From Isoetes taiwanensis (Eukaryota > Streptophyta > Lycopodiopsida > Isoetales > Isoetaceae), in contig JAJEKV010000663.1 in NCBI GenBank assembly GCA_021234155.1, forward strand, positions 58,449 through 122,448: a stretch of 64,000 nt of DNA. The letters are read 5' to 3'. The position numbers were made by a program, and so were the translations under genes. The notes beneath the pieces were generated by a model, which was not told where the DNA came from, did not search any database, and was given only the letters and a program-made list of their open reading frames with translations. The number at the start of each line of letters is the position of its first letter. Position 1 is the stretch's first letter. This document shows, one piece after another, positions 22,991 to 34,496 of the stretch.

Positions 22991-24464
22991 TATACTTTTA
23001 CGTCATTTTTTTTTTTTTTTATATGCAATGTCGAAAACATTGAATCACATGATGATGCCCTCCGGCCGGTATGACCAACCCCAAGAAACTACATATTTTC
23101 ATTAATGTGTAGTTTCATGGGGTTGATAAAACGGCTAAAGACCATCAAAAGAATTCAAAGTTCACAACATCATGAGATGATATGATATATTCTTTTTTTG
23201 AATATCCAAATATACATACCTTTTTGGGGCGTTCTTTTGGCCATGCTACAAATGTGCCCACACTTTCACCAAACCGTATGCTCGCCACAGGGATGTCTTC
23301 TTGGAAGAGCCTCATCTTCATAATTGCGGTTTATAATGGAAATCTTCTGAACTGTTTCCAAGAGGAACACCATGACACATTGAATTTGGATTGGATCTTG
23401 ATTTTTACATAAGCCTACTCGGGCTTCAAGTTTCTTTGTTAAAGATAGCATTCTTCTCGACGATAAAGAACCAGAATTCATTGGAAAAAATAGAGGACGA
23501 AAAATAGAGAACAAGAGAATGCATTGAATGGAATCACACTCACCATAGTTTATTGCCGGACATCGAATGGGATTGAAGGCGGCTCGTCGAATGGGATTGT
23601 GGCTACGATAGAAGATTGTTCTTGGCTCACGAAAGTAGGAATGATCTTTGAAGCTCGATAGTAGGAATGATCTTGGGCTCGATAGTAGGAATGATCTTGG
23701 CTCCCGATAGTAGGTGGCGATTAGGTGGTAGTAGATTACCACATATCGTTTCTTGAAATTAATAATTAATGGTTCTTGAAATTGCACTAAAAGAAAAAAC
23801 ACAATTTTAAATTTGTAAATGGCCGGGGGGCGGTTAATTAAAGGCGGTATAAATTTAAAAGGGTGTAATTTGAATTTACGGTTTTAAATCGGCGGCCAAG
23901 ATTATGAGCGCATACATATAAGTTTAAACCAAAATCAGTCTCATACTATCCGCACTTGAGTTCAATGGCGTCTAGAGGATCGGCGGCCAGCGGCGAATTT
24001 ATTTGGTAGAGGTGTGGGGCAGTCCAAAGCACAAATGCAAAGCACGGGAGGCTGGCGAACGCGTAAAGCACAAATCCAACAAAGCCTCGGGTAATTGATC
24101 TTGTTTTGTTACGTAATTGATCTCGTGTCCCTTTTTTTTGTTAGGGTTTTAGGATGTTTTTACGTAAAGTTATTATCCAATAAGAAGCATGTGTCCTCTA
24201 ATGTTTGAGTTCATATGTCCCAAAATGTATGGAAACAAATGCTTAATGTGTACTTTAAGTGTATGTCTTTGCTTGAAGCTTGTATACTTATTTGAGCGGC
24301 GATTCGGTAGCTAGTTGTGTTTTTATAGTTAGTTGTGTCCTCGATGAAGATTCAACTCTTTAAGTTGCATTTTTATAGTTAGTTGTGTCACGAGCATTTT
24401 GATTAGGACCCTGGCCTTGATTTAATTAGGCATTACATTAGTTTCTTTATCTTTTCGGTCACTT

Positions 24465-24590
24465 CTAAAAGGCGCCAAGCGTATTTATTACATTTTATTT
24501 GGGACAAAAGCGCTGGCTCTGACCCCAATAAACTAAATGAACTTGCTGTGCATTCATTTTCAAATCAGCGCCCAAGCGTTTTGTTACATA
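24465..24590. repeat. GC-rich palindrome cluster 3
   Basis: Three copies: AAAAGGCGCCAAGCGTATTT (about 24,467), AAAAGCGCTGGCTC (about 24,507) and AAATCAGCGCCCAAGCGTTTT (about 24,562). The last keeps CAGCGC, suggesting the ancestral motif was AAATCAGCGC...GCG...ATTT. Confidence 0.45.
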
Positions 24591-25521
24591 TGTGTCGGCG
24601 GCATTTATTTGAGCATAAAAGATTAACCCATGTGCTGTAATTTCACGGGGATCACAAAAGACAATCAAAAGAGGGAGGACCAAGCAAAAGCGAGACCTCT
24701 CTGATCGAGAAAAAGGCAAAGGATGAGAAAAGAAAGATATTCTTTATTCGGACACTGCGGCATGTATTGGCGTTAGAAGATACATCACGGAATAATAAAA
24801 GGCTCGAGGTAGAACCTCCATGTCGAGGAAGAAGATCTTATAGAAATTGAGAATGGTATGTGGAGATATTCAAAGCTGGTGGGAAGGCAGACCTCATATT
24901 CATGTCAAGGTTAAAGAGGCGATCAAATGAAGCGGGGAATTCTTATTACATGTGAAGCCTGGGGGCCGATTCTTTACGTTACATTACTAGTTGAAGATGG
25001 GCCAAAAACATAAGAAAAGCCTAAAGAAGATCAATCGATGCGGATCGCGAGCTCTTTTAAAAGGCGCTTTAAGATCGGGGCGACATGGCCGATAACCTCT
25101 TCAAATTTGGGTGGGCCGGGTGGCAAACCATTGACTCCTATAAGAATATCACGAGGGCTTCTTACGGTAAATGTTCGGCGAGCCATTAACCGCGAGGCCC
25201 TCGAGGCGTGTCTACTACGGCGATGAAGGACAAGGAAGAAGCTAGCTCTAGCGGGGAAACTTCTGAAGTGGCGGCCGGGGCCTTACAAGTGGCGATGACA
25301 AAGGCGAGGCGGTTGGAGGCAATGAGCAAAGCGAAGAAATATGCCGACAAGTATCCCTTTGGGCCTCGACTTCACACATCGATCCAGCGTGGGCCTGGGC
25401 TTTTCAGGTCCACTAAAGCTATTTATATCGGCCCGGAAGGTATGACAAAGCGGCACTCCTTGGAGATATTTGAGACATGATCCGAAAATCGAGGCGGGTG
25501 CCAATGCACTGCGAGATGTAG

Positions 25522-25800
25522 TGCCTTACGATACGGAACAAAAAGGTAATCATCACGGAGCAAAAGGCGGAGGACTTCATCGAGAACCCGGACATACATT
25601 TTATGATAATAGATGGCCAGCATTCAATAGAGGCCCGGAAGATTCTCATCAAGAAGGCCTGACATCTTGGGAATCGGTTGTTCTATAATTTGTATTACGT
25701 CGAAGCTGTCGGTTCTGGCGGGTCAACAACACCTGCCGAACTAGCCGAAATAAAGCGCCTCCTAAATGACATGGGAAAAACTTTCCTATACAAAAGGTAA
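25522..25800 (+). pseudogene. ParB-like 'DGQH' domain fragment
   Basis: One frame reads CLTIRNKKVIITEQKAEDFI, then HFMIIDGQHSIEARKIL, an in-frame TGA at 25,660, then HLGNRLFYNLYYVEAV and ELAEIKRLLNDMGKTFLYKR, ending at a good splice donor (AAAAG/GTAATTC at about 25,796). The hydrophobic-hydrophobic-DGQHS-h-EA pattern matches the core of ParB/Srx-type nucleotide-binding or nuclease folds and DGQHR-domain proteins. The rest of the fold is not identifiable. It lies about 1.8 kb before a methyltransferase-like block on the same strand. Codons upstream contain stops, so the gene is decayed or the consensus is faulty. Confidence 0.45.
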
Positions 25801-25908
25801 TTCTCTTCCCACATTTTTATTTTTATTATTACCAAATGCGCCCGGTAGCGATTTCATAGTAGAAGGCAATGGGTTCACAGGATGGTAGGCGTTTCCGATC
25901 AAATAAGC

Positions 25909-26103
25909 AAATCGGCGCTGGCGATTTTATATTAGAATACAAGTTGAGCCGCGGCGCGAATTTGTATTCTAATATAAAATCGCGCCGGCGCCGCATTCTA
26001 TAACGACTAGAACCATCTACTATTTCAAAAACCCTTTGCTATTTAGCGAAGGCAAATCGGCGCTGGCGATTTGCCTTCTATATGAAATCAGCGTGGCGCG
26101 ATT
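25909..26103. repeat. GC-rich palindrome cluster 4 with perfect 22-bp inverted repeat
   Basis: Arms at 25,921-25,942 and 25,963-25,984 (start GCGATTTTATATT, end AATATAAAATCGC) are perfect inverted copies around a 20-nt GC-rich loop, capped outside by GGCGCTG and GCCGGCGCC. A second hairpin, GGCAAATCG/CGATTTGCC, spans 26,051-26,075, and a third motif copy follows at about 26,084. The cluster sits just after the splice-donor-like site at 25,796, so it may be intronic. Confidence 0.6.
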
Positions 26104-26149
26104 ATAAACTAGAAAGAGTTGTTTGAATTCACGATTATAAAGCTAGCGA

Positions 26150-27460
26150 AGTTATTCCTTGCGATCCCTATATAGAGCAAACCGGCATGCACCGGAACCG
26201 ATGGATTGAATATGGGAAGCCAATGCCTACGGGCGGGGGCCCGGTCAAAAGCTTGAATTCAAGTTCTTTGGAAAGGACACTTAGTCGGACTATAATCTGA
26301 GGGACAAGACCAAGAGCACGGATCAAGAAAAAAAAAAGGAGATGAAAAGGATGATCTTTGTAGAAGAACCAAGCGTACCCAAGGATGCACGCAAGATAGT
26401 TTTGCTTGGATCAGGTATGGGAGAAATGGAATGAGATGCGGGGCCTTCCCTCGTGGAAGAAGTTGCGATTCACAAGGAAGATTTCCTCTGTTGACACATC
26501 AATTTTGATATCCATATAATAGAGATGAGGAAGGCCGAGGATTAGAAGATCAAGAACTCATCTCGGTCTTGGATAGGTTAATGAAAGGAAATCCTTTACA
26601 AAGAAAACCTCGGCAACAAAGGCTATGGAATCCTTTGAAGATGCATCGACGAGCTGAAGAATATTAGAGTGCTCAAGAAGGTTGGTGAGGAATTGCAAAG
26701 GCTTACATCGAGTGGTGGATTTATGGGAGTTAGGACTAATGCAAAAGTATAACGTCTCCAGCGGCGACCTAAAAATATGTATTTTGGTCCAAGGACTTTG
26801 TCAAGCGGCGAAGTTGAAAGAAGCGTTGCAAAGATGATGGAATTCACACAAAAGTTGCATCCGACTTGAAAGCGAAAAGTCAGCGTTGGTGGCGGAGACC
26901 GGAGGCGGAATCCACATTTTTTTATCAAGTGTCCCTTTGGTTTCAAGTGTGCCTTGCGGAAGTGGGTGAAGGTCCTCATGATATCACACTCTTAGGTGCT
27001 TGATAGTCGGCGCGCCGGATGGTCGCTTGAAGACTATAATCGTTCTTCAACATATCACGGTGGTTGCGGCGAAATGCATTACATAATCGTCACTATATGT
27101 CCCTCAGGCATGTCCTATGCATATGCTCTAAGTCGCAAATGACTTAGAATCGTGAAAGTCATACGACGGTGATCCTCATAGATGAAACCAAGGGCGGTGA
27201 CTTCGACCACGACAAGTAAACTTTCTCATGTGCTTATTATTATGATAGCCATTATGGATGATAAGGAATATGAAAGGCTTAAGGGAAAAGCGGATGGATG
27301 GAAACTAGCATGGCGGTGCTATCGGTTAGATGAGCGCATGCCGAAAGCGTCTTCTATCACGGAGCAAGAAGACAAAGGGAAGGATGTCAAAGGTCGTGGA
27401 AGAGTTAGAGGAGGAAGAGGAGGATGAGGGAAGAAAAGCGAGGGCGACCCGGTTCTTGTG
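26150..27460 (+). pseudogene. Decayed coding-like stretch
   Basis: Readable pieces in shifting frames include KDARKIVLLGSGMGEME (about 26,370-26,420) and LPSWKKLRFTRKISSVDTSI (about 26,445-26,505). No domain is recognised. It connects the DGQH block to the methyltransferase-like block and is probably the same gene. Confidence 0.3.
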
Positions 27461-27469
27461 GGCCACATT

Positions 27470-27921
27470 AAGTATGAGCTCCTAACTTCACATAAGGGGA
27501 AGCTAAACAAGAGCGGGTTCTCTATGGATCTTTCCGGTATCTCATTGAAGCATTTTGTCCATTGGGAACAACTTCTTTGGGAACTTCCGTTGGAGGTTAC
27601 ATCGGTAGAGAAGCTTTGAAGTTAGCAAGGAAATGCGGGCGTCGTCTCAGGATGATCGGCGAGAAATTTTTGGACCTCTTCTTTGAGAAAGTACTAGAGG
27701 AAGCCCCTAGGGGACCAATCGGCCCGATTAAAAACAAAGCTTCTAGCTCGAAGGCGAAATACCTTGGTTGCTTAAAGGAGCAGGAGAGTCACGGGGCCGG
27801 GCATTGCGTGGCACCAACTTCATGGATGACATGGCCGGCAGCGGATCTCAAGTACCTATCGACATGCTGTGAACATTCTTGGCCACGAAAATATAGACCC
27901 GGTATGACAATGCAAGGATGA
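27470..27921 (+). pseudogene. N4/N6 DNA-methyltransferase-like block
   Basis: The frame reads RVLYGSFRYLIEAFCPLGTT, then VGGYIGREALKLARKCG and GEKFLDLFFEKVLEEAPRGP. 'FCPxGtt.l...vGgyigrEAlkLaRKC' resembles the C-terminal SAM-binding motif of N4/N6 DNA methyltransferases (CPPGGTVLD.F.GTG), though the key Asp and GTG glycine pattern are blurred and no DPPY motif is seen. The reading is tentative. Its place between ParB-like and FCP1-like blocks is its main support. Confidence 0.28.
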
Positions 27922-28184
27922 TGATAATAACAATCTTGATGATGAAGCGGACTCAAATCGATAACACTAGCGGGTTAAGCGTAAAGAGTAATGAACTATC
28001 AAGCGTAGTTCACACTATCTGAATCTCAAGCGATGTGGTTGGTGCTTCTAGCGGACGGAGGCAATTGAGAATAAAGATGCAAAAGGGATGAAGAGACACG
28101 AGGGAATGATGAAAAGGCGAAAGGTATCGTGACAATATTCCTTTTTTTTGATATCCATGCATTTTTCAAACTAGAAGCTTATAG

Positions 28185-28280
28185 AAATCGGCGCTTTGGC
28201 GATTTAGATTTCCTAGAGCATACTTTTGAATTATGTTGACATGCATCATTCATGAAATCAGCGCTGGCCCGGCGTTTTAT
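28185..28280. repeat. GC-rich palindrome cluster 5
   Basis: AAATCGGCGCTTTGGCGATTT at 28,185-28,205 and GAAATCAGCGCTGGCCCGGCGTTTT at 28,256-28,280, again as a pair enclosing about 50 AT-rich bases. It sits directly before the FCP1-like block. Confidence 0.5.
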
Positions 28281-28344
28281 TTTCCATTTCTTTCATCTCA
28301 TGCGTTATTGTTCTCCTTACGGAAATGATTTGGCTTCCCCAAAA

Positions 28345-28810
28345 GTCTTGGTCTTTGATTTGAATGGTGTGCTATGTAGAGCGTTACCTAAAAACAACGT
28401 TTGAAAAGTCATGGTATCGCGCCAACAACCATTTGAGACCATTACCAAATATGTTTACCAGCCCTTATCGAAGGAGATGTTGGACCCGGGCCTTGATCTG
28501 TTTTCGTTGTGCAATTTGGTCATCCATGGAGCATAGAAATATCACGAGGATGTTTTGAAAGTAGTGCACGAGCTAAATAGAAATTGGCGTCCATCACGGG
28601 ATCAAAGCAAATGTGCTTCATTCACAAACCCTAAAAGAACCGGCGGGTAAAAGATATTTGTGAAATGCTTGCGCAACATGATGGATGCCCTAGGTGTTGA
28701 GGATAAGGAAGGCATAATCATTGTGGATGATGGCGGCTCTAAAAGTGTTGCTTCAATCCAGTCCGCAGTCATTGAATCCGCCATCCTATCATCCTCAAAG
28801 ATTTTGACAA
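28345..28810 (+). pseudogene. FCP1/NIF-type HAD phosphatase domain, frameshifted
   Basis: Three landmarks appear in the right order. VLVFDLNGVLCR (28,345-28,380) matches the nucleophile motif, here DLN where active FCP1 enzymes have DxD. CAIWSSMEHRNIT (about 28,508-28,547, next frame) matches 'vgIWSSm...Ni'. GIIIVDDGGSKSV (about 28,711-28,750, first frame again) matches the acidic motif 'llvDDsp.K'. FCP1-type domains dephosphorylate the RNA polymerase II tail and related substrates. The second Asp of DxD is Asn, so acid-base catalysis is probably lost. Two indels interrupt it. Confidence 0.6.
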
Positions 28811-29660
28811 AGATGACTTCTGCTTGGCTTTGTTAGTGTCACGCAAAGAAATAACCCGGGAAAAAGCGGTCGAAGAGATACACACTATACCCACACCTTG
28901 ATCGGACGGGGAAATTATTGGGGAACTTGAGAAAATGCGTCCTAGAAAGGGAACTTTTTTTGATATATATGTATACGGGAAATACACTTTCAAAAAGTTT
29001 TGAATATGAAATATACTTTATCACGAAAGGTTTTGAATATATATTGTGCTCTTTATCAGCATTATTGGTTACGTATGCATTATTATTTTTTATACTATGT
29101 ATGCGGTTTGTTATACTTGCAATAATTTGTAGGTATATATATGTCAATAATTTTTGGTGTGTATAAATAGGTATGCATGAAATAGCCCTGAATCGACCCG
29201 GTCTCCGCCTTCTCCTTGTTATTATGGCACATTCTATTACTGCAAGATGAACCATGCGGACCTCTGCGGGAGGTGCGAACTAGAAATAGAACTTGAGGGG
29301 GTGGCTTGATGTCGTTGCTATGAATCACATGTATCCTTCTATCCTGATCCCTTTGATGTTGTAATCCATCTTATATGGAATCGAGCATGGTTTGTTCATG
29401 ATCGGCGGATCTCGGGGACCGCTGCGGCCTTTGAGGGCGATGAATCGATTAGTTTTGTAGTTTATGTTCTATTGTAATGCATTATTTATGCCAAGCAAAT
29501 GCGCATGCAGCGATTTGAACCCTGAAAATCTACGTTTTGTAGCAACTTGCTTGTTGTTATTTACTCGTAAAGCTTTACAATTTCATTGTTTAGACTAGAT
29601 GGTACCAGCCATTTCCGGCCATTACTAAAATTTACTAAATTTTCGGCCACATTTTGTTAT
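28811..29660. other. No recognised gene
   Basis: AT-rich stretch (28,950-29,170) with overlapping minor frames on both strands, then moderately GC-rich sequence up to the Helitron edge. Confidence 0.4.
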
Positions 29661-31609
29661 CTAGTAGCTGGTACACCCGACCTTCTTGGGCATAAATTCG
29701 GAACCTTTAATTTCTTTCTTTTTTATTCTCCCTTTTTTTTTTTCCTAACCTTCTTCCTCCCTTTGCCTTCCCTTTTTCCCTTCCCCTTTTTTTTTCTCTT
29801 TTTTTTTTCTTATCTTTTTCCTTTTTTTTTATGTTTCCCCGCTCTTCCCATTTTTCCACCACTTTTTTTCCCTTTTCCTTTTTCCCTTCCCTCTTCCTTT
29901 TCCTTTTCCTTTTTCTTTTCCGTTTTCTCATACATTTTTTTCGTTTCTCTTTTTATTTACCTTTTCATTGCCCTTTTCTTCCTTTCCCCACCCCTCTTCC
30001 TCTTGATCGTGCCTTTTCCCCATCTCTTTTCCCATTTCTCTCCTCCCCTTTTCCTCATGCTCTTTTTTGCTTTTCCCTTCTCCCCTTTTTTCCTTTCAAC
30101 TTTTCCATTTCCCTTTTCATACTTTTCCCACCCTTTTGCTTTTCCGTTTGTTCCCTTGTTCCCCTTTCTCTTTCCTCTTCCTTTACATTTACCTTTCCGT
30201 TCCTTTTTCCCTTTTTCATATGCCTCTTTTCCTTCTTTTCCCCATCCCCTCTTTCATGTACCCTTTTCCTTCTTTTCCCCATCCTCTTCCCCCTTTTCCC
30301 CTTTTCCTTTCTCCTTTCTTGTTTCTTTTTTTCTTTTCCCTTTCCCATACTCTTTTTTCCCTTTCTTTTTTCTATTTCCTCACCTTCCCTTTTTTTCACC
30401 GTGCCCTTTTCTCCTTCCTCTTTTTCCTATTCCTTGCTCCCTACCGTCTGTTCTTTTTTCCCCCACCCTTTTCCTCCTTTTTCATCCTTTTTCCCTCCTC
30501 CTTTTTCTCCAGTGCCCTTTGCTTCCCATTTTTTTTCTCTTTCTTCACCTTTTCTCTCTTCCTTTTTTTCCGCCCTTTTCCTTTTTTTCTTTTTTCCTCG
30601 TTCCCTTTTCCCAAGTTCTCTTTTTGCCCTTTTTCCCCTCTTTTTCCTTTTTTTGCTTTCTTTTTCCCATGGACTGCAACCTTTTTCTTGTTTTTCCCTT
30701 ACTTTTCTCTTTTCTCACCCTTACATCCCTACCCTTCTCGTGTTTTTTTCCTTTCCCTTTCCCCCCACCTATTCTATTGCTTTTCTATTTTCTTTTTATC
30801 TTTCCCTTTTCCTTTTCCCTTTTTCTTTCCTTTTTTCTTTTCCTTCTGTGTTTTCCTTTTCCCTTTTCCTGGGTTTTCCTTTTCCCTTCCCATTTTTTTC
30901 CCCTTTTCCTTTTCCCTTTTCCCTTTTCCTTTCCTTCGTTTTCCTTTTCCCTTCCCCTTTTCCTTTTTCTTTTCCCTTTTCCCTTTTGGTTTTTCCTTTC
31001 CCTTTTCTTTTTCCTTTTTCCTTTTCCTTTTCCTTCCCTTTTCCTTTTTCCCTTTTCCCTTTCATGGTTTTCTTTTCCCTTCCCCTTTTCCTTTTCCCTT
31101 TTTCCCTTTCATGGGTTTTCCTTTTCCCTTTCCCTTTTTCTTTTCCCTTTTTTTTTCGTTTTTTTTTCCTTTTTTCCCTTTTTTCCTTTCATCGTTTTCT
31201 TTTCCTTCCCCTTTTCCTTTTCCCTTTTCTCTTTTCCCTTTTTTCATGGTTTTAGTTTTCCCTTCCCTTTTCTTTTCCCTTTTCCTTTTCCTTTCATGTT
31301 TTCCTTTTTCCCTTTTCCTTTTCCTTTTCCTTTTCCCTTTTCCCTTTCATCGTTTTTCCTTTTCCCTTCCTTTTCCTTTTCCCCTTTTCCTTTTCCTTTT
31401 TCCCTTTCAATACGTTTTCCTTTTCTTTTTCCTTTTCCTTTTTTCTTTTCCTTTTTCTTTTCCCTTTTCCCTTTCATATTGAAGCCATAGTCAAGGATGA
31501 AATTTTTTAGTTGACATGCACACATCATCTCCACCATTGGTCAATCAAATCCTCGACCGTCGATTTAGGGCTCCGTGAAGACCTGCGCTATAATTTTTAT
31601 AATATAAGA
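29661..31609 (-). mobile_element. Non-autonomous Helitron, polypurine type (inverted copy)
   Basis: On the minus strand it begins TCTTATATTATAAAAATTAT at 31,609 after a host A, shares about 130 bases with the Helitron at 53,173 (TCGAGGATTTGATTGACCAA, GGCTTCAATATGAAAGGG), and ends CTAG at 29,661. The terminal hairpin is damaged: GCCCAAGAAGGTCGGG where sister copies have GCCCAGCAACGCTGGGC. The next base is A rather than the expected T. No Rep/helicase coding exists, so it needed another Helitron for movement. The interior is almost wholly one polypurine strand. Confidence 0.8.
29707..31485 (+). repeat. 1.8-kb polypyrimidine tract
   Basis: The plus strand is built from CCTTTTCCCTTTT-type words with rare A/G, mostly in CATCG or CATGG at spacer points. 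The right half is more regular (TTTTCCTTTTCCC with CTTTCATGG) than the left. Pyrimidine runs lack stop codons, which alone explains the long Phe/Pro/Ser/Leu frames of 470-634 residues. Such a tract can form intramolecular triplex (H-DNA). Confidence 0.9.
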
Positions 31610-33149
31610 TTTACGTTTATTAGATCGTGAATAATGAATTAATAGGCAATTTCTGCTTTTCAGCTGCCTACATTACGTCATAATATGGGTCATTTGCATG
31701 AATGTTTGAATGCCTTTGCATTTTCACATAAAAATGCATATTCCGGTGAAAATGAACCGCGGTGCAAAAGTGTGGTTAATTCAATATAATGGTCAATAAA
31801 ATGCTTATCTGGGCGATTTTGGAATAGACATAATCCCAATTTAATTGAATGATGGTTCATCTACTCTGTCGGGGCTCATTTGTTTGGAATGAGATCATGG
31901 TGTTTGGCGCATTGAGGTACCCTTTGTATCTAGCTGTCATCAATGAGAAGCCACGTTCTCTTTTTGAAACACGGAAATTAAATTAGTAGACCTTACCCAG
32001 TGCTTCAAAAATTGGCTTTTTGTTAAATAAATTTGTGTGTGAATACGGTGATCTGACTCCATATGAACTTGAATTTGTCCTTGTGTTTCATCAATGCTCC
32101 CTTAACCCTATGACTCTCAGTTTTGAGCTTTGAAATTTTGGACCAAAGTGCTATGAAAATTAAAACGCACCAATCTATGAGATTTTGTTGACCTTTGGTC
32201 TAGTTACTACCCACTTGGTTACGTTAAGTGTGATCAACTTAACACCATCTTCTTTGGCGAGTGGGTATGGACTCCTCTTGTCATAGCTTCTACCCGAACT
32301 CCATTGTAGTAAAAAGCGAGTTGGGCTTAACCTTGTAGTCTTATGGGCCGAGGTTAGATGAGTTTGTGAAACTTTACGCCCGGCATTTCTTGGTGCGGTG
32401 GAAATACCTTGACATCTATTAGATCGCGGGGATGGAAACTTACGCCCGAATGTCTTGGAGGTGTCTTTTTGGAGATTCACTCTTGCTTTTCACGAGACAC
32501 TTCCGGTACCAAAAATTTACTTGATCGGTAACTATATGGGTCAAATTAAAGAGGCAGGGCACAAAAGGTTGGAAGTTACTATGTGACTTACATTCCGCGA
32601 AGCGATTTGTTAGGATCATAACACGATGCATCTGGCGATTTGGCATATTGGTGTGGAGCATGACTTAATGCATCTGTTGATCTTGGCGATTCTTGTCGGT
32701 TAGACACCCTCAAGGGCTTGACGATGCACCCTCTTGATTTGTTGACATCTCGCGATTTGTCCGGACTTCACGTAAACGATGCATCTTCGATTGCAGAGTT
32801 TCTATCGTATCTGAAAATGCTTTTCGAAGGGGTGGGAGTGTCTTGTCCCCTAGCCCGACCACATTGTACATCTATATCTACAAAGTAGGGATGAAGAAGT
32901 AAGCTACATATCCCAATTGCATCAAACAAGACTTGGTTACCTTTGAGGGTGAAAAAATAATTCCCTTTTTGGTGTGCTAAGATGGACTCACATAGTCATT
33001 GCCACGGTATGAAACTGATTAGACTGAATTAATCATGGCACCATGCTTACGCAAACACGGAATTGAATCACAATTGATTGTAACTATGCTTTGGTTTTTT
33101 AACTAAGTTCCGGACTTTTTTACTCTCTTCACGATGTTCTGTTTTTATA
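31610..33149. other. No recognised gene
   Basis: Unique-looking sequence. Minus-strand frames at 32,175-32,480 and 32,440-32,661 overlap with no recognised content. Confidence 0.4.
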
Positions 33150-33204
33150 TATCTAAAGTGTCCCCTAAAATGAAGCGGCGATCTCATCGGGGGCACTTTA
33201 GATA
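33150..33204. repeat. 16-bp inverted repeat, 23-nt loop
   Basis: TATCTAAAGTGTCCCC (33,150-33,165) and GGGGGCACTTTAGATA (33,189-33,204) pair with a single mismatch. Possibly a MITE remnant or a hairpin in a former transcript. Confidence 0.5.
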
Positions 33205-33909
33205 CCAAAAACGAGGAGAAAACAAAGACTAAGCCACCGGGGATCTTGTTTATGTCCGGGCTTACTCCTTTTGAGTTTCACAGCGAGGTATCTAATTAAG
33301 CCACACGGTGGCGATGATGTCATCCCCTAGGGGCAAATTAGAGGTAATAAAAAGCGAAGGGAGACTAAGCCAGGCTTACTCTTTTTAGAGCTACCTATAA
33401 GTGCTCACACATGAAGTGCCTCGATAGCTTAGGAGGTTGCTTTTGATCCTCCCTACTCACACCTAAGGCTTGTACCCATCTTTGTAGAAAATTCATGGCG
33501 ACAATTCTCAATACAGCGGTGATTACAAATCCTGCAAAGTTAAGCATAAATTTGTCAATGAGAATACAATTATACTAAGCACCCGGGAATTTTTGTTATG
33601 AAGTACCTCAAAAAATTTTGGGGACATGGAAGATGGTATTGGTGATTGCATTGACCAATCAAAGTTGATGGTAGTGGTTTCCCCCATCCTTTGGAGGATC
33701 TTGCCTGAATGGGCCGACCACTACCATAATCTTGACCTTACACACTCACCCCGGTTTTGGTCCCTTGTTTGAAAACATGTCGGTTTTGGTAGGTCTACAT
33801 GTCCTGTTTTCAAAGAATCCTACATGTGGATTTGTGAAGGTATGGTTTTGTTCGATAATGGTGTTCTTTTTTGGTGGACTAAAACATCCCTTTGTTGTTT
33901 TGTAGTTTC
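33205..33909. other. No recognised gene
   Basis: Two related phrases, GACTAAGCCACCGGGG... and GACTAAGCCAGGCTTACTC..., suggest a local duplication. Nothing else is seen. Confidence 0.35.
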
Positions 33910-34440
33910 TTCTATTGTGACATGTCATTTTATAATACAATCCAGCGTAGGAAGAGTACTTGAATTTCTACATGTCTAATAATTCTATTGTCACATGTCT
34001 TTTATAGATGTAGAAAGAATATTTGATTCTCTACATGTCCTATACTTCCATTCACATGTCTTTATAGTAGTAGGGGCAGTCTTTATTCTTTAAGGCATTG
34101 TAGGAAAGAATACATGAATTACGACATATGTAATACTTCTATTGTCACATGTCTTTATAAGTCGGAAAAGAATACTTGATTCTCTACATGTCATATGCTT
34201 CCATGTCACATGTCTTTATAGTAGTAGGGCCAGTACTTTATTTGCTAAGGCATTGTAGGAAGAATGCATGAATTACGACATGTGTAATACTTCTATTCTC
34301 ACATGTCTTTATAGAAGTAGGAAAAAATTACTTGATTCTCTACATGTCCTATCCTTCCATTATCACGGGTCTTTATAGTGGTAGGATGAGGTACTTGATT
34401 TGCTACATGTGATGCCGTGCGATCACATGTTCTTATACTA
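33910..34440. repeat. Tandem repeat, ~153-bp period
   Basis: ACATGTCTTTATAGTAGTAGG, ACTTGATTCTCTACATGTCC and GAATTACGACATNTGTAATA recur in order about three and a half times. Each unit holds two half-units sharing CACATGTCTTTATA. Confidence 0.65.
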
Positions 34441-34496
34441 GTATTCCATGTAACACAAGTTACTTCCAACTACTTCAATTACTTAACACCCTATTT

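Larger units (their letters stand above)
21660..24700. other. No recognised gene; palindrome clusters
   Basis: Decayed sequence with no readable domain. ATCATAGATC words repeat at 22,120-22,180, and TCGATAGTAGGAATGATCTTGG repeats three times at 23,640-23,710. The GC-rich palindrome clusters listed separately fall here. Confidence 0.4.

Noticed and set aside
29586-31490. A 634-residue open frame, with 471-474-residue frames overlapping it
   Set aside because: Composed almost only of Phe, Pro, Ser and Leu because pyrimidine runs contain no stop codons. The same happens on the minus strand at 53.3-55.2 kb (620 residues).
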